Shown: positions 25,072 to 33,740, counted from the stretch's first letter. The stretch: 64,000 bases of DNA from Sphaerochaeta globosa str. Buddy (GCF_000190435.1 NC_015152.1:1184458-1248457), one strand, 5' to 3'. Numbers and translations are program-made. Notes: generated by a model not told the origin, from the sequence alone.

Positions 25072-25659
25072 ATGATAACTATCTACAACCGTCCGCTTGA
25101 GCAAACCCTTCCGATAAGCCTGATTCCTCTCTGGGGCGAGTATGAGGGTGTGGAGGCTGCTGTGCGTATGCAGTGGCAGGATCAGAGCTTGAAGCTGCGC
25201 TACCAAGTCCGTGAACCTCAAATGCGACGTATGGTCACCCTGCATAATGGCAGGGTATGGGAAGACAGTTGTGTAGAAGCTTTTTTACAGCGTGAAGGAA
25301 GAGCTGAGTATGTGAATATCGAATGCAGTGCAAGTACAAGCATTCTGGCCGGCAAAGGAGAAGGACGGGCCAACAGAACCTTGTTCCCCGTGGATTTCCT
25401 GCAAACGATTGAACATTCAGTCCAGATTCTGGAAAATTCAAATACTCAGAGCCGCTGGACTCTTGAGATAAGCCTGCCACTTCTTGCATTGGGTCTGGTT
25501 GAAGAAGGGGAGGACTTGAGAAATGTACAGCTGAGGGGAAACTTTTACTGCTGTGGTGACAAGCTTGCTGTCCCCCATTTTCTTGCAGCCTCGGAAATCG
25601 GGACGTTGAAACCGGATTTTCATTGCCCGTCGTACTTTGTTCCCCTCACGTTCGCCTAA
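25072..25659 (+). CDS. CBM9-like carbohydrate-binding family protein
   Basis: The 195-residue protein lacks a signal peptide. It shows the pattern of the family-9 carbohydrate-binding-module-like group: VWEDSCVEAFLQ near residue 60, YVNIECSAS a little later, and RGNFYCCGDKL near residue 165. Proteins of this stand-alone type are widespread in Bacteroidetes and spirochaetes, and their role is not established. GGGAG lies about ten bases ahead of the chosen ATG at 25072; the longer frame to 25030 is less likely. Confidence 0.65.
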   Translation: MITIYNRPLEQTLPISLIPLWGEYEGVEAAVRMQWQDQSLKLRYQVREPQMRRMVTLHNGRVWEDSCVEAFLQREGRAEYVNIECSASTSILAGKGEGRANRTLFPVDFLQTIEHSVQILENSNTQSRWTLEISLPLLALGLVEEGEDLRNVQLRGNFYCCGDKLAVPHFLAASEIGTLKPDFHCPSYFVPLTFA

Positions 25660-25691
25660 GTTCTTATTCTAGCCCCTTTTTATCAAAAGAG

Positions 25692-26489
25692 CTATGTTCC
25701 ACTCTTTGGGTTGAAAGCCTCTTGGCCCGAAAGCAATGAGCCCTGCAGCAACTTGCCAAGCGCCAAGTGGGCCAACTGCTGTCCGAATATGGCGGTAACA
25801 GTGGGAAGGCTTCCCAGCACATTGCGCTTTCTTCCAAGGTCCAGTATCTGCTCATTGAAATCTGCCTGTTCCTCTTCTTCGGGCTTTCGGTAGGTGAATT
25901 GAACCAGTTCTGGACTGTAGATGACTTCAATTCCCCTGCCGATGCCTCGTTTTTTGAGATTGGTTCGAACCACCCGTGCCAGGGGACACCCATACGTATC
26001 CATCAAGTCACCTTTTCTGATAAGAAAGGGGTCGCGCCTGAGGGCTGCACCCATGCTGCTGACAACGTTCATGTTGCGTTTATATGCTTGTTCGAGCAAC
26101 GCACACTTGGGATTTACCGAGTCTATGGCATCGATGACAAGATCCACATCCCCATCCAGAATTTGGCCCAATGTCTCCTGGTTGGCAAAGAGTGACAATA
26201 CTTCAAGGTTGCAATCGGGATTGATCGCCTTCACGCGCTCTGCTGCCACTTCTGTTTTCGGCCTTCCGAGGGTCTCGTAGGTTGCAAGGATCTGCCTGTT
26301 GAGATTGGTGATGCCCACCGTATCGAAATCGACAATACGTAGATTTCCTATGCCGCTGCGGACCAAGGATTCAAGGCACATGCCTCCCACGGCTCCCAGT
26401 CCTACCAGAACAACACGCTTTTCGTGCAGTGATTGTACGGCTTCTTCACCGAGAAGTCTGGTTATGCGTAAGAATTGCTCTGATCTCAT
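25692..26489 (-). CDS. tcdA: tRNA threonylcarbamoyladenosine dehydratase (ThiF/MoeB family)
   Basis: This 265-residue E1-like enzyme uses ATP to cyclise threonylcarbamoyladenosine-37 in tRNAs. The ATP-binding motif is LVGLGAVGGMCLESLVRSGI near residue 25, followed by DFDTVGITNLNRQI with the conserved Arg. VIDAIDSVNPKCALLE contributes the catalytic Asp, and PLARVVR-NLKKRGI is typical of TcdA/CsdL. A thiamine or molybdopterin role is less likely because no sulfur-carrier gene is nearby. The start (26489) lies 44 bases inside the upstream TatD-like gene, with GGAG about 12 bases upstream, so the two are coupled. Confidence 0.88.
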   Translation of the reverse strand: MRSEQFLRITRLLGEEAVQSLHEKRVVLVGLGAVGGMCLESLVRSGIGNLRIVDFDTVGITNLNRQILATYETLGRPKTEVAAERVKAINPDCNLEVLSLFANQETLGQILDGDVDLVIDAIDSVNPKCALLEQAYKRNMNVVSSMGAALRRDPFLIRKGDLMDTYGCPLARVVRTNLKKRGIGRGIEVIYSPELVQFTYRKPEEEEQADFNEQILDLGRKRNVLGSLPTVTAIFGQQLAHLALGKLLQGSLLSGQEAFNPKSGT

Positions 26490-27117
26490 TGTTATGTGTC
26501 TCCAATTGCTCTTCACTGTACCCGCTATGGCGGCTGAAGGCTGCGATATGGCGTGAAAATGTTGTTGTATAGTCTTGTTCCTGACCAGTAAAGTCGGTTT
26601 CCAATACAAAGGGCATACGAATAAGGTGTTTGATTTCCTGCGCCAAGCGGCTTGTGTACAAGGACGGTCCATAGGAAGGAATTACTGTATAGCGTACTGC
26701 TTGTGTAACTGTTTCCAAGCTCGCTGTACACCCATGCCAGAGAAGAGGTGGCAGGTATTTGGCCTCACTTCCCAGTAGGGAAAGCAAGAGGCCATCCTCT
26801 CTGACACAGTGCAGGCTCACGCTGCGGCCTAGTTCAAAACCGATGTGCAGCATGGTTCTTAAAAAGAGGGCTTGCCCATCGGTGTCAGGATAGCGCCGGT
26901 CCAATCCCACTTCTGCTATCTGTAATTCTGGATGGGCACGTAACAGATCATAGATGTCTGAAACGTCTATAGGAAGTTCAGGAGGCAGTATTCCGATACC
27001 TCCCATTGCCTTATCCCCGCTTTCCAGCAACCTGGGCCACTCGCTTTTTTTGCTGGTGGCATACAGCGCATTTTCTTTGGGAAACGCTAAGCTGAGGTGT
27101 CGGTGGGCATCAAACAT
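26446..27117 (-). CDS. TatD-like metal-dependent hydrolase
   Basis: This 223-residue protein has the TatD amidohydrolase pattern: FDAHRHLSL at the start (His-x-His metal ligands), the glutamate motif AEVGLDRRYPD near residue 95, SLHCVREDG near 125, LLWHGCTAS with the later His, and a final LETDFTGQE supplying the Asp. It is shorter than typical TatD (about 260 residues), so a nuclease role is not certain. It lies between azlD (36 bases) and tcdA (overlap) on one strand. Confidence 0.8.
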   Translation of the reverse strand: MFDAHRHLSLAFPKENALYATSKKSEWPRLLESGDKAMGGIGILPPELPIDVSDIYDLLRAHPELQIAEVGLDRRYPDTDGQALFLRTMLHIGFELGRSVSLHCVREDGLLLSLLGSEAKYLPPLLWHGCTASLETVTQAVRYTVIPSYGPSLYTSRLAQEIKHLIRMPFVLETDFTGQEQDYTTTFSRHIAAFSRHSGYSEEQLETHNNEIRAILTHNQTSR

Positions 27118-27153
27118 GCCTTATCGTACGGTTTAGGCCTGCTGTAGGTCAAG

Positions 27154-27465
27154 TTAGACGAGAAGCGCCAGATAGGTTACTCCGATACTCAGCAATATCG
27201 GGATGATCATCCCCCGCTTTCTATAGGCAAAGATTGAGGCGGCAAGAATTCCCAGCAACCCGGCATACCAATTTTGTTGGTAGTCGAGGATTACACCGGG
27301 GAAAATCAAAGGACCGAGGGCGGCTATGGGTAGCAGCTTGAGACTTTTGGAGAGGAACTTGGGAAGGCGGTCAAGAAATGTTGCGTAGTAGGGCAGGGCA
27401 CGAACGAGAAATGTGGCTAGGGCGCTGAGCAGGATGGGTACCATGAAGGGATGGCTTTCTGTCAT
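27154..27465 (-). CDS. azlD: Branched-chain amino-acid exporter small subunit, AzlD family
   Basis: This 103-residue membrane protein with three to four helices matches AzlD in size, in its position after AzlC and in the ALATFLVRALPYYA segment near the N terminus. AzlC and AzlD form a LIV-E type exporter for leucine, isoleucine and valine analogues. It shares an ATGA overlap with azlC. Confidence 0.88.
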   Translation of the reverse strand: MTESHPFMVPILLSALATFLVRALPYYATFLDRLPKFLSKSLKLLPIAALGPLIFPGVILDYQQNWYAGLLGILAASIFAYRKRGMIIPILLSIGVTYLALLV

Positions 27466-28163
27466 ACGTACTCCTGTACTTCATCGGTTAGGGCTGCCCC
27501 TATGAAACTGGCGGCAAGCATGGAGATGACGAAGGCCCAGCCGACTCCGAACTTGCAGACAATGATGAGAATGCTATTCAGAACCGCTGAAAGGCCTGCT
27601 ATCAAAAGAACCCTGCCTCCCTTCTGGCGGAACTCCTGGGCAAGCAGGGAGCTGAACATGGCATACAAGGTCACCCCGACTGCCAGTTGCAAGGCGCTGG
27701 GGAGAATCATACCGACCAGAAAACCGACCGCAGTACCGCTGACCCAGCCTAGGTAGGCTGTTCCTTCCAAACCGGCAAGATACTGTTTTGTTATAGGTTG
27801 GGCGTGGAGGACTGCCACGCTGAAGACTTCATCGGTGGTTCCATGGGCAAGCAGTACGCGCTGCCAACCTCCGATTCCCTTTGCCAGCTTGCGCGAGAGT
27901 TCCGCTCCCATGAAGGAGTAGCGAAGATTGACCAACATGACGCTGATAAAAATCTCAGCGAGTATGGCTCCCTTGCCCATAAGATTTGCGGCAAGGAACT
28001 GGCCGCTTCCTGCAAAGTTTGTTAGGGAAAAAAGTACAGCTTCCCAGATTCTCAGTCCAAGATCCCTGCACACCAAGCCGAAGGCCATGGCGGTAGGAAA
28101 GTATCCGACAAAGATGGGAAAGCCCTCTTGGCAGCCCTGTTTGAAGGTAAGCTCTGGTTGCAT
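27462..28163 (-). CDS. azlC: Branched-chain amino-acid exporter large subunit, AzlC family
   Basis: This 233-residue protein with about seven membrane helices carries AzlC signatures: GFPIFVGYFPTAMAFGL near residue 15, FAGSGQFLAANLMGKGA near 50, and MLVNLRYSFMGAELSRKL near 80. With AzlD it exports branched-chain amino acids. It is the first of four genes (azlC-azlD-tatD-like-tcdA) and is divergent from the 28240 gene, with a 76-base gap for both promoters. Confidence 0.9.
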   Translation of the reverse strand: MQPELTFKQGCQEGFPIFVGYFPTAMAFGLVCRDLGLRIWEAVLFSLTNFAGSGQFLAANLMGKGAILAEIFISVMLVNLRYSFMGAELSRKLAKGIGGWQRVLLAHGTTDEVFSVAVLHAQPITKQYLAGLEGTAYLGWVSGTAVGFLVGMILPSALQLAVGVTLYAMFSSLLAQEFRQKGGRVLLIAGLSAVLNSILIIVCKFGVGWAFVISMLAASFIGAALTDEVQEYV

Positions 28164-28239
28164 GTGAGCCAGAGTATTCTTTTACACCCTTTCTTGCAAG
28201 CCTTAGGTGTGCTATCATTCCTTACTTTTGGAGGTGCCT

Positions 28240-29004
28240 ATGGCTGTTTATCTTGCAAATACCGGGTTGGAATGTCTGCTTAAGGACGGATCGTTGGACC
28301 AGAAACAGATGCTCGCTTGGTTTGAGAAGGCGAAGCGTATTCCTACCAGTTATGGGTTTTATGCAACCAAGGTGCTGCAGAGCGGGCTCACTATTGTATT
28401 TCGCGTGCTAACAAAAAATAATGCTACCGAAATAGCCGGAGTGGATATGCATATGAGCGGGCGCTGCGTATGGTCTGCAAAACCCTTGGTTCGGATCGGG
28501 GAGGGCGAAGCTCTTTCCATTACTCTGTTGATGACCAATCCCTCCGAGAAAAGTGCCTTTATTGCAACCTTGGTGCATGCCGCAACCTTGGAGCAAATAG
28601 ATGAGGATACCATTCTCAATGTGCAAGTCTGTGCATTCCCCCAAGCCCTCGATGCTTTTGACAGCCGTCAGGCATATGAAGCTGCCACCGATGATAAGGG
28701 AAGGTTGGAGGATAAGAAGCTGCTTCCTTTCAACTACATCATGGCCCGTGATGAGAGCCTCAGTGAAGAAGATCGACAAAAGTTCGCACAACAGGAGCGC
28801 ATGGTCCTGCTGTGCGGTCCCGTTCTTGACGTCCAGGAACGGATGCACGGGTATCGCAATACCAAATGCATGGTTGCAACCATAGCAACCCAGATGGGAC
28901 ACCTTGACTTGGTATTCTCAGCCAAGCAACTGGCCAAGCCCTTACAGAAAGGCTCCTATGTTGTGGCCAGCTGCGCTATCAGCGCCGATGTACTGGCTGA
29001 CTAG
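28240..29004 (+). CDS. Conserved-looking protein of unknown function
   Basis: I do not recognise this 254-residue soluble protein. It has no signal peptide or membrane helix. The sequence looks folded, with beta-rich stretches (GLTIVFRVLTKN, SITLLMTNPSEKSAFIATL) and a charged middle part (DESLSEEDRQKFAQQ). The ATG at 28240 follows GGAGG with good spacing. It is monocistronic, divergent from azlCD, and ends against the convergent msrBA with a 4-base overlap. Confidence 0.7.
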   Translation: MAVYLANTGLECLLKDGSLDQKQMLAWFEKAKRIPTSYGFYATKVLQSGLTIVFRVLTKNNATEIAGVDMHMSGRCVWSAKPLVRIGEGEALSITLLMTNPSEKSAFIATLVHAATLEQIDEDTILNVQVCAFPQALDAFDSRQAYEAATDDKGRLEDKKLLPFNYIMARDESLSEEDRQKFAQQERMVLLCGPVLDVQERMHGYRNTKCMVATIATQMGHLDLVFSAKQLAKPLQKGSYVVASCAISADVLAD

Positions 29005-29990
29005 AATCGCTTTGTGTAGGCGTGGCAGTACGGCTGGGTACCCTTGTTTTCATAGTAATCCTGATGGTACTCCTCGGCAGGGTAGAAGATGGCAGCGGCT
29101 CTGAGAGTCGTTGCTATCTTGAGTCCTTTCCCTTCCAGGATTTCTATCAGGCGTACGGAGGTGTCGAATTCGCTCTTGCTGCGATAGAAAATGGCAGAGA
29201 GGTACTGGTTGCCGATATCCGGTCCCTGCCCGTTTGTTTGGGTCGGGTCATGAATTTCCAGAAAGTACTTTGTCAGTTCCTCATAAGAAATTTCCAGTGG
29301 ATTGTAATATACCATTACCGCTTCCAAATGGCCGGTGGTGTGCGTCAATACGTCTTGGTAGGTCGGATTCACCGTTGTACCGCCTGTATATCCGCTTACT
29401 GCTGAGTAAACACCTTTTTTCTGTGCAAAGAGGTGCTCAACCCCCCAGAAGCAGCCACCGGCGAATACTGCCTGGGCTACGGGCTTTTCCTGGCGGAAAA
29501 CCAAGGAGATGGAATTGACGCAGTGCCGGGTATCCTTTTCGGTGAACCGCTCTCCTAAAAATACGTGACCAAGGTGGGCCTTGCAGGTTGCGCAAACGAT
29601 TTCGGTCCGACTTCCGTCGGCATCGGTGTGACGCTCGACGGCAAAGGGGATTTCATCGTCAAAAGAAGGCCAGCCGCAACCCGAGTGGAATTTGCTCTCG
29701 GAACTGTAGAGGGGTGAATTACACCATTTGCAGTAGTAGGTTCCCTCTTCTGTTGTGTCGGTATAGGCTCCTGTGAAAGCCCGCTCGGTTCCTTTATTGA
29801 TAATGACTTGGGCTTCCTGAGCATTGAGCTCAGCTTTCAGGCTGTTGTCCAGGGGTTGAAAGGTGAATCGTTGGGTTGTAGTTGCCATAGGTTCCTCTTG
29901 TTGTGCTTGTGCTTGCACTTTGGGTTTGAAGAATACGATGATTGCGATAAGGATGAGAACGATGAACAGGACAAGTAGGTAACGGTTCAT
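29001..29990 (-). CDS. msrBA: Membrane-anchored methionine sulfoxide reductase MsrB-MsrA fusion
   Basis: This 329-residue bifunctional enzyme repairs oxidised methionine. An N-terminal membrane helix (LLVLFIVLILIAIIVFF) anchors it, probably facing the periplasm. The MsrB domain follows (about residues 40-165), with the four zinc cysteines (CKWC, CATC) and the catalytic Cys of RHCVNS. The MsrA domain follows with GGCFWGVEH near residue 175. The order B-A is the less common one. AAGGAGG favours the ATG at 29990 over the one at 29996. It closes an operon with an FMN-binding protein and two membrane proteins, which may supply electrons. Confidence 0.93.
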   Translation of the reverse strand: MNRYLLVLFIVLILIAIIVFFKPKVQAQAQQEEPMATTTQRFTFQPLDNSLKAELNAQEAQVIINKGTERAFTGAYTDTTEEGTYYCKWCNSPLYSSESKFHSGCGWPSFDDEIPFAVERHTDADGSRTEIVCATCKAHLGHVFLGERFTEKDTRHCVNSISLVFRQEKPVAQAVFAGGCFWGVEHLFAQKKGVYSAVSGYTGGTTVNPTYQDVLTHTTGHLEAVMVYYNPLEISYEELTKYFLEIHDPTQTNGQGPDIGNQYLSAIFYRSKSEFDTSVRLIEILEGKGLKIATTLRAAAIFYPAEEYHQDYYENKGTQPYCHAYTKRF

Positions 29991-30009
29991 GGGCATCCTC
30001 CTTCTGGAT

Positions 30010-30903
30010 TTACCAGAATTTGAGAAGAATCGGGGGGACCGATTGCTGATAGGCTTTGTACGCAGGATATTTGCCGGCGGTGATGCTTTCGGTGAAGATG
30101 GTCGATCCGATGAACAACAACGTCAGCAGAAGTGGACCGACGAGGCTGAAATGGAAAAGTGAGGGGGAGAACGAAACGCAAAACAGGTAGATTGCATACC
30201 AGACACCCAGCTCCCCGAAGTAATTGGGATGCCTGCTGAATTTGAAAAGCCCTGAAGTTCTGAAACCCCGTTCATAATCCTCTTCATGCTCCTCTGTTCT
30301 CGGTAGCAGGTTGTATTTGGCCTGTTGGAAGGTATATTGCTGTTGGTCAGCCAGTGTCTCGATACCCAAGCAGAGGGCAAACAACAGAATTGCCACATAG
30401 GAGAGCGGTGTAAAGGTAAGGCTGGATGACTGAACGAGCAGCATCAAAGGGCTGGTGAAGGCGATGAAGAGGAACTGCTGGTAGAAGGCGATGAAGAGCA
30501 GGTTGAACACCAGCCACAACACCGGATTGTTGATTCTCTGTCTGAGGATAGTCCAACGATAGTCTTCCTCTCCTGTATACCCGCCACGCCTTGCAAAGTT
30601 ATAGGTCAGTCTGGCTCCCCACAGCGTGATGAGCGCCATAGCGGTGAGGGAGGGTACCGTAAAGCCGGCAGCCGATGCATATATCCATGCATACGCAACA
30701 GGCAGGGTACTCCAAAGCCTGTCAGTCCAAGAATAATCAGAAGTAACCAGCGAGAAGAGGAACGTCAGACCGATGGAGCATGCAGTGATGACTCCGACGT
30801 GTACCAAAGGTGCCGTAGTTGGTGCTGCCTGAAGCATCGTGAAGCCGATACAGGCACTGATAAGGATGAAAAACAGGAGAATGGTTGTTTTTGTTGCCTT
30901 CAT
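30010..30903 (-). CDS. DUF1295-type membrane protein (steroid 5-alpha-reductase-like)
   Basis: The 297-residue protein has about seven membrane helices. Its C-terminal half matches the DUF1295/isoprenylcysteine-methyltransferase-like pattern: GYTGEEDYRWTILRQ near residue 125, YERGFRTSGLFKFSRHPNYFGELGVWY near 230, and KYPAYKAYQQSVP at the end. In eukaryotic relatives the corresponding region binds NAD(P)H or S-adenosylmethionine; the bacterial substrate is unknown. The start at 30903 avoids an odd N-terminal extension. It lies 37 bases after the upstream membrane-protein gene and 19 bases before msrBA. Confidence 0.78.
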   Translation of the reverse strand: MKATKTTILLFFILISACIGFTMLQAAPTTAPLVHVGVITACSIGLTFLFSLVTSDYSWTDRLWSTLPVAYAWIYASAAGFTVPSLTAMALITLWGARLTYNFARRGGYTGEEDYRWTILRQRINNPVLWLVFNLLFIAFYQQFLFIAFTSPLMLLVQSSSLTFTPLSYVAILLFALCLGIETLADQQQYTFQQAKYNLLPRTEEHEEDYERGFRTSGLFKFSRHPNYFGELGVWYAIYLFCVSFSPSLFHFSLVGPLLLTLLFIGSTIFTESITAGKYPAYKAYQQSVPPILLKFW

Positions 30904-30940
30904 GCACACACTATACCAAAGCGAGTGCTGAAGCGGCAAG

Positions 30941-31363
30941 TTAATTGACCAGCTCTCTCAAAAGATAGACCAAGTCTCCGCTTTGGATCAGTTGCCATAA
31001 GGCAAGGGCTGTTTGCACCAAACCTACTACCAAGAATATGATATGCAGAGCAACTATTTCTTGCAATATAAAACATTGGATGACAATCCAGGCGCTTAAA
31101 AAAAGTCCCAGAGCAAGACTGCTCAGCAGGCCCACGATGGGAAACTTCCAAACCATGAGAATACATACAAGGTTTCCCAAACCAATGACACCAAACAGAA
31201 ACAACCCAGGGAAAAAAAATGAGGTGAAAGGGGAATGCTCCAAAAGCGAGAGGGGTGCCCCCAAGGGATTATAGATGTCTGCAAGACATCCATACCCGCC
31301 CGCCAACGCTCCAATTCCTACGAGAATGTGTACAATAATGAGGGTTTTTCGAATCCAATTCAT
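30941..31363 (-). CDS. Four-helix membrane protein of unknown function
   Basis: The 140-residue protein has four membrane helices, with DIYNPLGAPLSLLEHSPF between the first two. No catalytic motif is visible. It begins two bases after the FMN-binding-protein gene and precedes the DUF1295 gene, so it belongs to the same operon and may form part of a membrane redox complex. Confidence 0.7.
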   Translation of the reverse strand: MNWIRKTLIIVHILVGIGALAGGYGCLADIYNPLGAPLSLLEHSPFTSFFFPGLFLFGVIGLGNLVCILMVWKFPIVGLLSSLALGLFLSAWIVIQCFILQEIVALHIIFLVVGLVQTALALWQLIQSGDLVYLLRELVN

Positions 31364-31365
31364 GG

Positions 31366-31764
31366 CTATTGTGCCTTTTTTAACGCATCTTCGATGGCTT
31401 TTAGGATAACGATACTACTGTAGGTTGCTCCACTGATGGTGTCTACATCCAGTTTTTGTTCAGTCAGAACCGAGGTAAGGATTGCTTCAGCCGGCTGCCC
31501 TTGACCGCTGCGGTGTTCGATGAGAGTAAGGTTTGCGATAGTGCCTTCTTTCAGGGTGGCTTCAATTTTTACTTTTACGGGAAAGGTAGCGAAGTTTCCT
31601 TCATAGGTACCCTCTTTCAAGGTGGAAACTGTAGGTGTAACCAGAGCTAGCTGTTTCAAACCTTCCAGATTCTGCTCTACACGTTTGAAGGCGAGCCTTC
31701 CAGCTATAATAAGTAGGATGAGACCTGCTACAACGACCAAGACAATGATTGCTCCCTTTGGCAT
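31366..31764 (-). CDS. Membrane-anchored FMN-binding domain protein
   Basis: This 132-residue protein has one N-terminal membrane helix (IIVLVVVAGLILLIIAG) and a C-terminal FMN-binding domain of the RnfG/NqrC/NosR kind. The flavinylation motif is SGATYSS near residue 110, whose Thr would carry covalently bound FMN. Such domains shuttle electrons outside the membrane, and an ApbE-type flavin transferase would be needed (not in this window). It is first in an operon ending with membrane-anchored MsrBA. The start at 31764 is preceded by a G-run (GGGGG) with normal spacing. Confidence 0.85.
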   Translation of the reverse strand: MPKGAIIVLVVVAGLILLIIAGRLAFKRVEQNLEGLKQLALVTPTVSTLKEGTYEGNFATFPVKVKIEATLKEGTIANLTLIEHRSGQGQPAEAILTSVLTEQKLDVDTISGATYSSIVILKAIEDALKKAQ

Positions 31765-31893
31765 TTGTATTCCCCCACGTTGGCAACCATATACTATATT
31801 GGGGCTGCATTGAAGACATGAATCCCCACATTTGTAACAATTTGTATAGGAATTATCGTACATATAACTCTGGGAAAAGAAATGTTGCTCCTA

Positions 31894-32616
31894 TTAGAAA
31901 AAGTTGATTACTTCTGTCTGTATCGTTCTTTCCATCTGGATAATGCGATACCCGAATGGCTTTTCATCCCTCTCCAATTTCTCTGAGTATTTCTTGATCT
32001 GATAGAAAATGGATGGGGTGATATACTGGTGGATGTTCGCAAAACTGCGTTCATCAGTAGCATGATAGTGACCACAGAACAGATGGATTTCTTTGTTTGT
32101 GGCACAGAGGGCTGATTTGACTGCATCGCGATTCTTGAGAGCATACTTCTGATCCATGAAGGAGTTGTCATAGTCGAGAACCGGATGGTGGAGGAAAAGC
32201 AAAATAGGAAGGTCGCTGGATGAAATTTCTTCGGTCAGCCAGCTGAGTTGCTCTTCATCCATATACGCTTGTCGGGTATCACAGAAGAGCAGGACGGCTT
32301 GGTCGCATGGGATTCTGTAGTAGTGATTGGCGATTCCCTGCTCGTTGCTCAGTTCCATAATCACCGGATTGTCATGATTGCCGAGTACGATATGTGTCAG
32401 AAATCCGTATTCTTTAATCGTATCGAAAAACCAAGAGGCCATTTCATCCTCGGCAATATCGCCGGTACATACTACCTCGGTAATGCCTCTTCGTTTGATA
32501 TCTTCCAATACAGTGATGAAGTTTCTCTGTATGTCCACACCGAATTTCTGTGCAAACCTATGTCCTAGATGTATATCTGTTATGTGAGCCAATACCACGG
32601 TAACCCTCGCTTTCAT
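31894..32616 (-). CDS. Calcineurin-like metallophosphoesterase
   Basis: This roughly 240-residue phosphoesterase has the full metal-binding set: HITDIHLGHRF at the N terminus, CTGDIAED near residue 55, LGNHDNPV near 85, LLFLHHPVLDY near 140, and HLFCGHYH near 185. The substrate is not predictable; relatives include cyclic-nucleotide phosphodiesterases. A clear ribosome-binding site is missing. ATG at 32616 is chosen by family fit, and a TTG at 32643 is an alternative. It stands alone. Confidence 0.85.
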   Translation of the reverse strand: MKARVTVVLAHITDIHLGHRFAQKFGVDIQRNFITVLEDIKRRGITEVVCTGDIAEDEMASWFFDTIKEYGFLTHIVLGNHDNPVIMELSNEQGIANHYYRIPCDQAVLLFCDTRQAYMDEEQLSWLTEEISSSDLPILLFLHHPVLDYDNSFMDQKYALKNRDAVKSALCATNKEIHLFCGHYHATDERSFANIHQYITPSIFYQIKKYSEKLERDEKPFGYRIIQMERTIQTEVINFF

Positions 32617-32716
32617 GTCAGGAATTTCGAGTATACGATGCAATGCATAAAAAACAAAGTATAGGTAGCACTACCTTCAGTGTATTCGACCGGCAAGGTC
32701 AAGCGAGAGTGAATGG

Positions 32717-33391
32717 TCATACGAGAAATTGCAGACTCAAGCCCATGAGAAGTTGTCCCATATAGTAAAGAGATAGGTTTGTGATCCGTAGTTTTTGTTG
32801 TTGTTTTGGTCCAAAAGTGTTGAGAATCAAGACTATGTCGCTTACCAGGAAAAAAACAGCTCCCATGGCAAACAAAGCACTCTGCATGGATGGGGAAGCA
32901 ATCAAAATGCCAAATGCAACGCTGTTCATCAGCATGATTGCACCAATATAGAGTATTCCAAAAATCTTGAATGCTTTGGTTACCGTGATTAAGCTGAACA
33001 TCCAAACCAGAATCAAAGCTGTCAGAACGATGCCGATGACCAAATACAGCAATAAGGAACTACTCTGGGGAATAAGGGCAGCCAGATAGAGGATATGGCC
33101 GCTTAGAAAGAACAGAATCCCAACCAGAAATATCAGCTTACCCTTCTTTTCAAAGACAAAACGCAGATTAAGCAGAATATCTGCAACACCACCTAGAACT
33201 AGTCCGGTGATAATGCGATTGACAAAAAGGCTGTCACCCCCCAGGGAACCGGAAAGAATACCGAAAAGTATAAAACAAAAGGAGGCAAACCCTTTTAGGA
33301 CAACAGCTAGGACATAGTTCTTCTTATACTCCTCATACATGAAAAAAGCAGCAAGAACCAAAGAAAGAATAGCAATAAGCATGTACCTCAT
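32717..33391 (-). CDS. YhhN/lysoplasmalogenase family membrane protein
   Basis: The 224-residue protein has about eight membrane helices and the YhhN pattern, with KGFASFCFILFG near residue 35, GLVLGGVADILLN near 65 and GAVFFLVSDIVLIL near 175, which place conserved Asp residues in helices. Family members hydrolyse the vinyl-ether bond of lysoplasmalogens, lipids found in anaerobes including spirochaetes. The gene is monocistronic. Confidence 0.85.
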   Translation of the reverse strand: MRYMLIAILSLVLAAFFMYEEYKKNYVLAVVLKGFASFCFILFGILSGSLGGDSLFVNRIITGLVLGGVADILLNLRFVFEKKGKLIFLVGILFFLSGHILYLAALIPQSSSLLLYLVIGIVLTALILVWMFSLITVTKAFKIFGILYIGAIMLMNSVAFGILIASPSMQSALFAMGAVFFLVSDIVLILNTFGPKQQQKLRITNLSLYYMGQLLMGLSLQFLV

Positions 33392-33507
33392 CGGATGATT
33401 TCCCCCTTTTTTGAAACTACTAGGTCAGTATAGGTACATACCGTTCGATTGCCAAGAAAAACAAATCCATTGGTGAGTCGATGCAGGGGAGGGTGCACCC
33501 GATGAGT

Positions 33508-33538
33508 AAAAAAAAAGGAACCGCTTTTCAGCAGTTCC
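33508..33538 (-). terminator. Terminator of tRNA-Pro
   Basis: On the minus strand an 8-bp stem with one wobble (33531-33538 with 33517-33524) and a 6-base loop is followed by nine T (33516-33508), directly after the tRNA 3' end. Confidence 0.92.
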
Positions 33539-33546
33539 TTGCAGAG

Positions 33547-33620
33547 TCGGGCTGGACGGATTTGAACCGTCGACCCCTAGTCCCCCAGACTAGTACGCTA
33601 AACCCCTGCGCTACAGCCCG
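33547..33620 (-). tRNA. tRNA-Pro (anticodon GGG)
   Basis: A full cloverleaf reads on the minus strand. The 7-bp acceptor stem is CGGGCTG (33620-33614) with CAGCCCG (33554-33548). A D-arm of TAGCGCAGGGG type follows, then the anticodon stem CTAGT/ACTAG around the loop CTGGGGG, giving anticodon GGG. The T-arm has GGTTCAAATCC. The discriminator is A, and CCA is not encoded. It has its own terminator. The remaining 405-base gap between the YhhN gene and the TetR gene holds only this gene and the TetR control region. Confidence 0.95.
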
Positions 33621-33710
33621 AACATAATATCGGTCACCCGACAGGAACGAACCTTAGCATAGAAGCCTACTTGTGTCAATAAATGAAAGATAGGTAGCCA
33701 AAGAAAGATT

Positions 33711-33740
33711 TTTACAGTAGTATTAGTACTAATTTTTAAT
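33711..33740 (+). promoter_or_regulatory. TetR-gene promoter with palindromic operator
   Basis: ATTAGTACTAAT (33722-33733) is a perfect 12-bp palindrome. It lies in the 18-base spacer between TTTACA (33711-33716) and TTTAAT (33735-33740), upstream of the TetR-family gene. A TetR dimer bound there would block its own promoter. Confidence 0.5.

Noticed and set aside
26590-26672. N-terminal extension of tcdA to 26672
   Set aside because: The extra 61 residues lie within the TatD-like gene in another frame and do not resemble the family, which starts at MRSEQFLRI.
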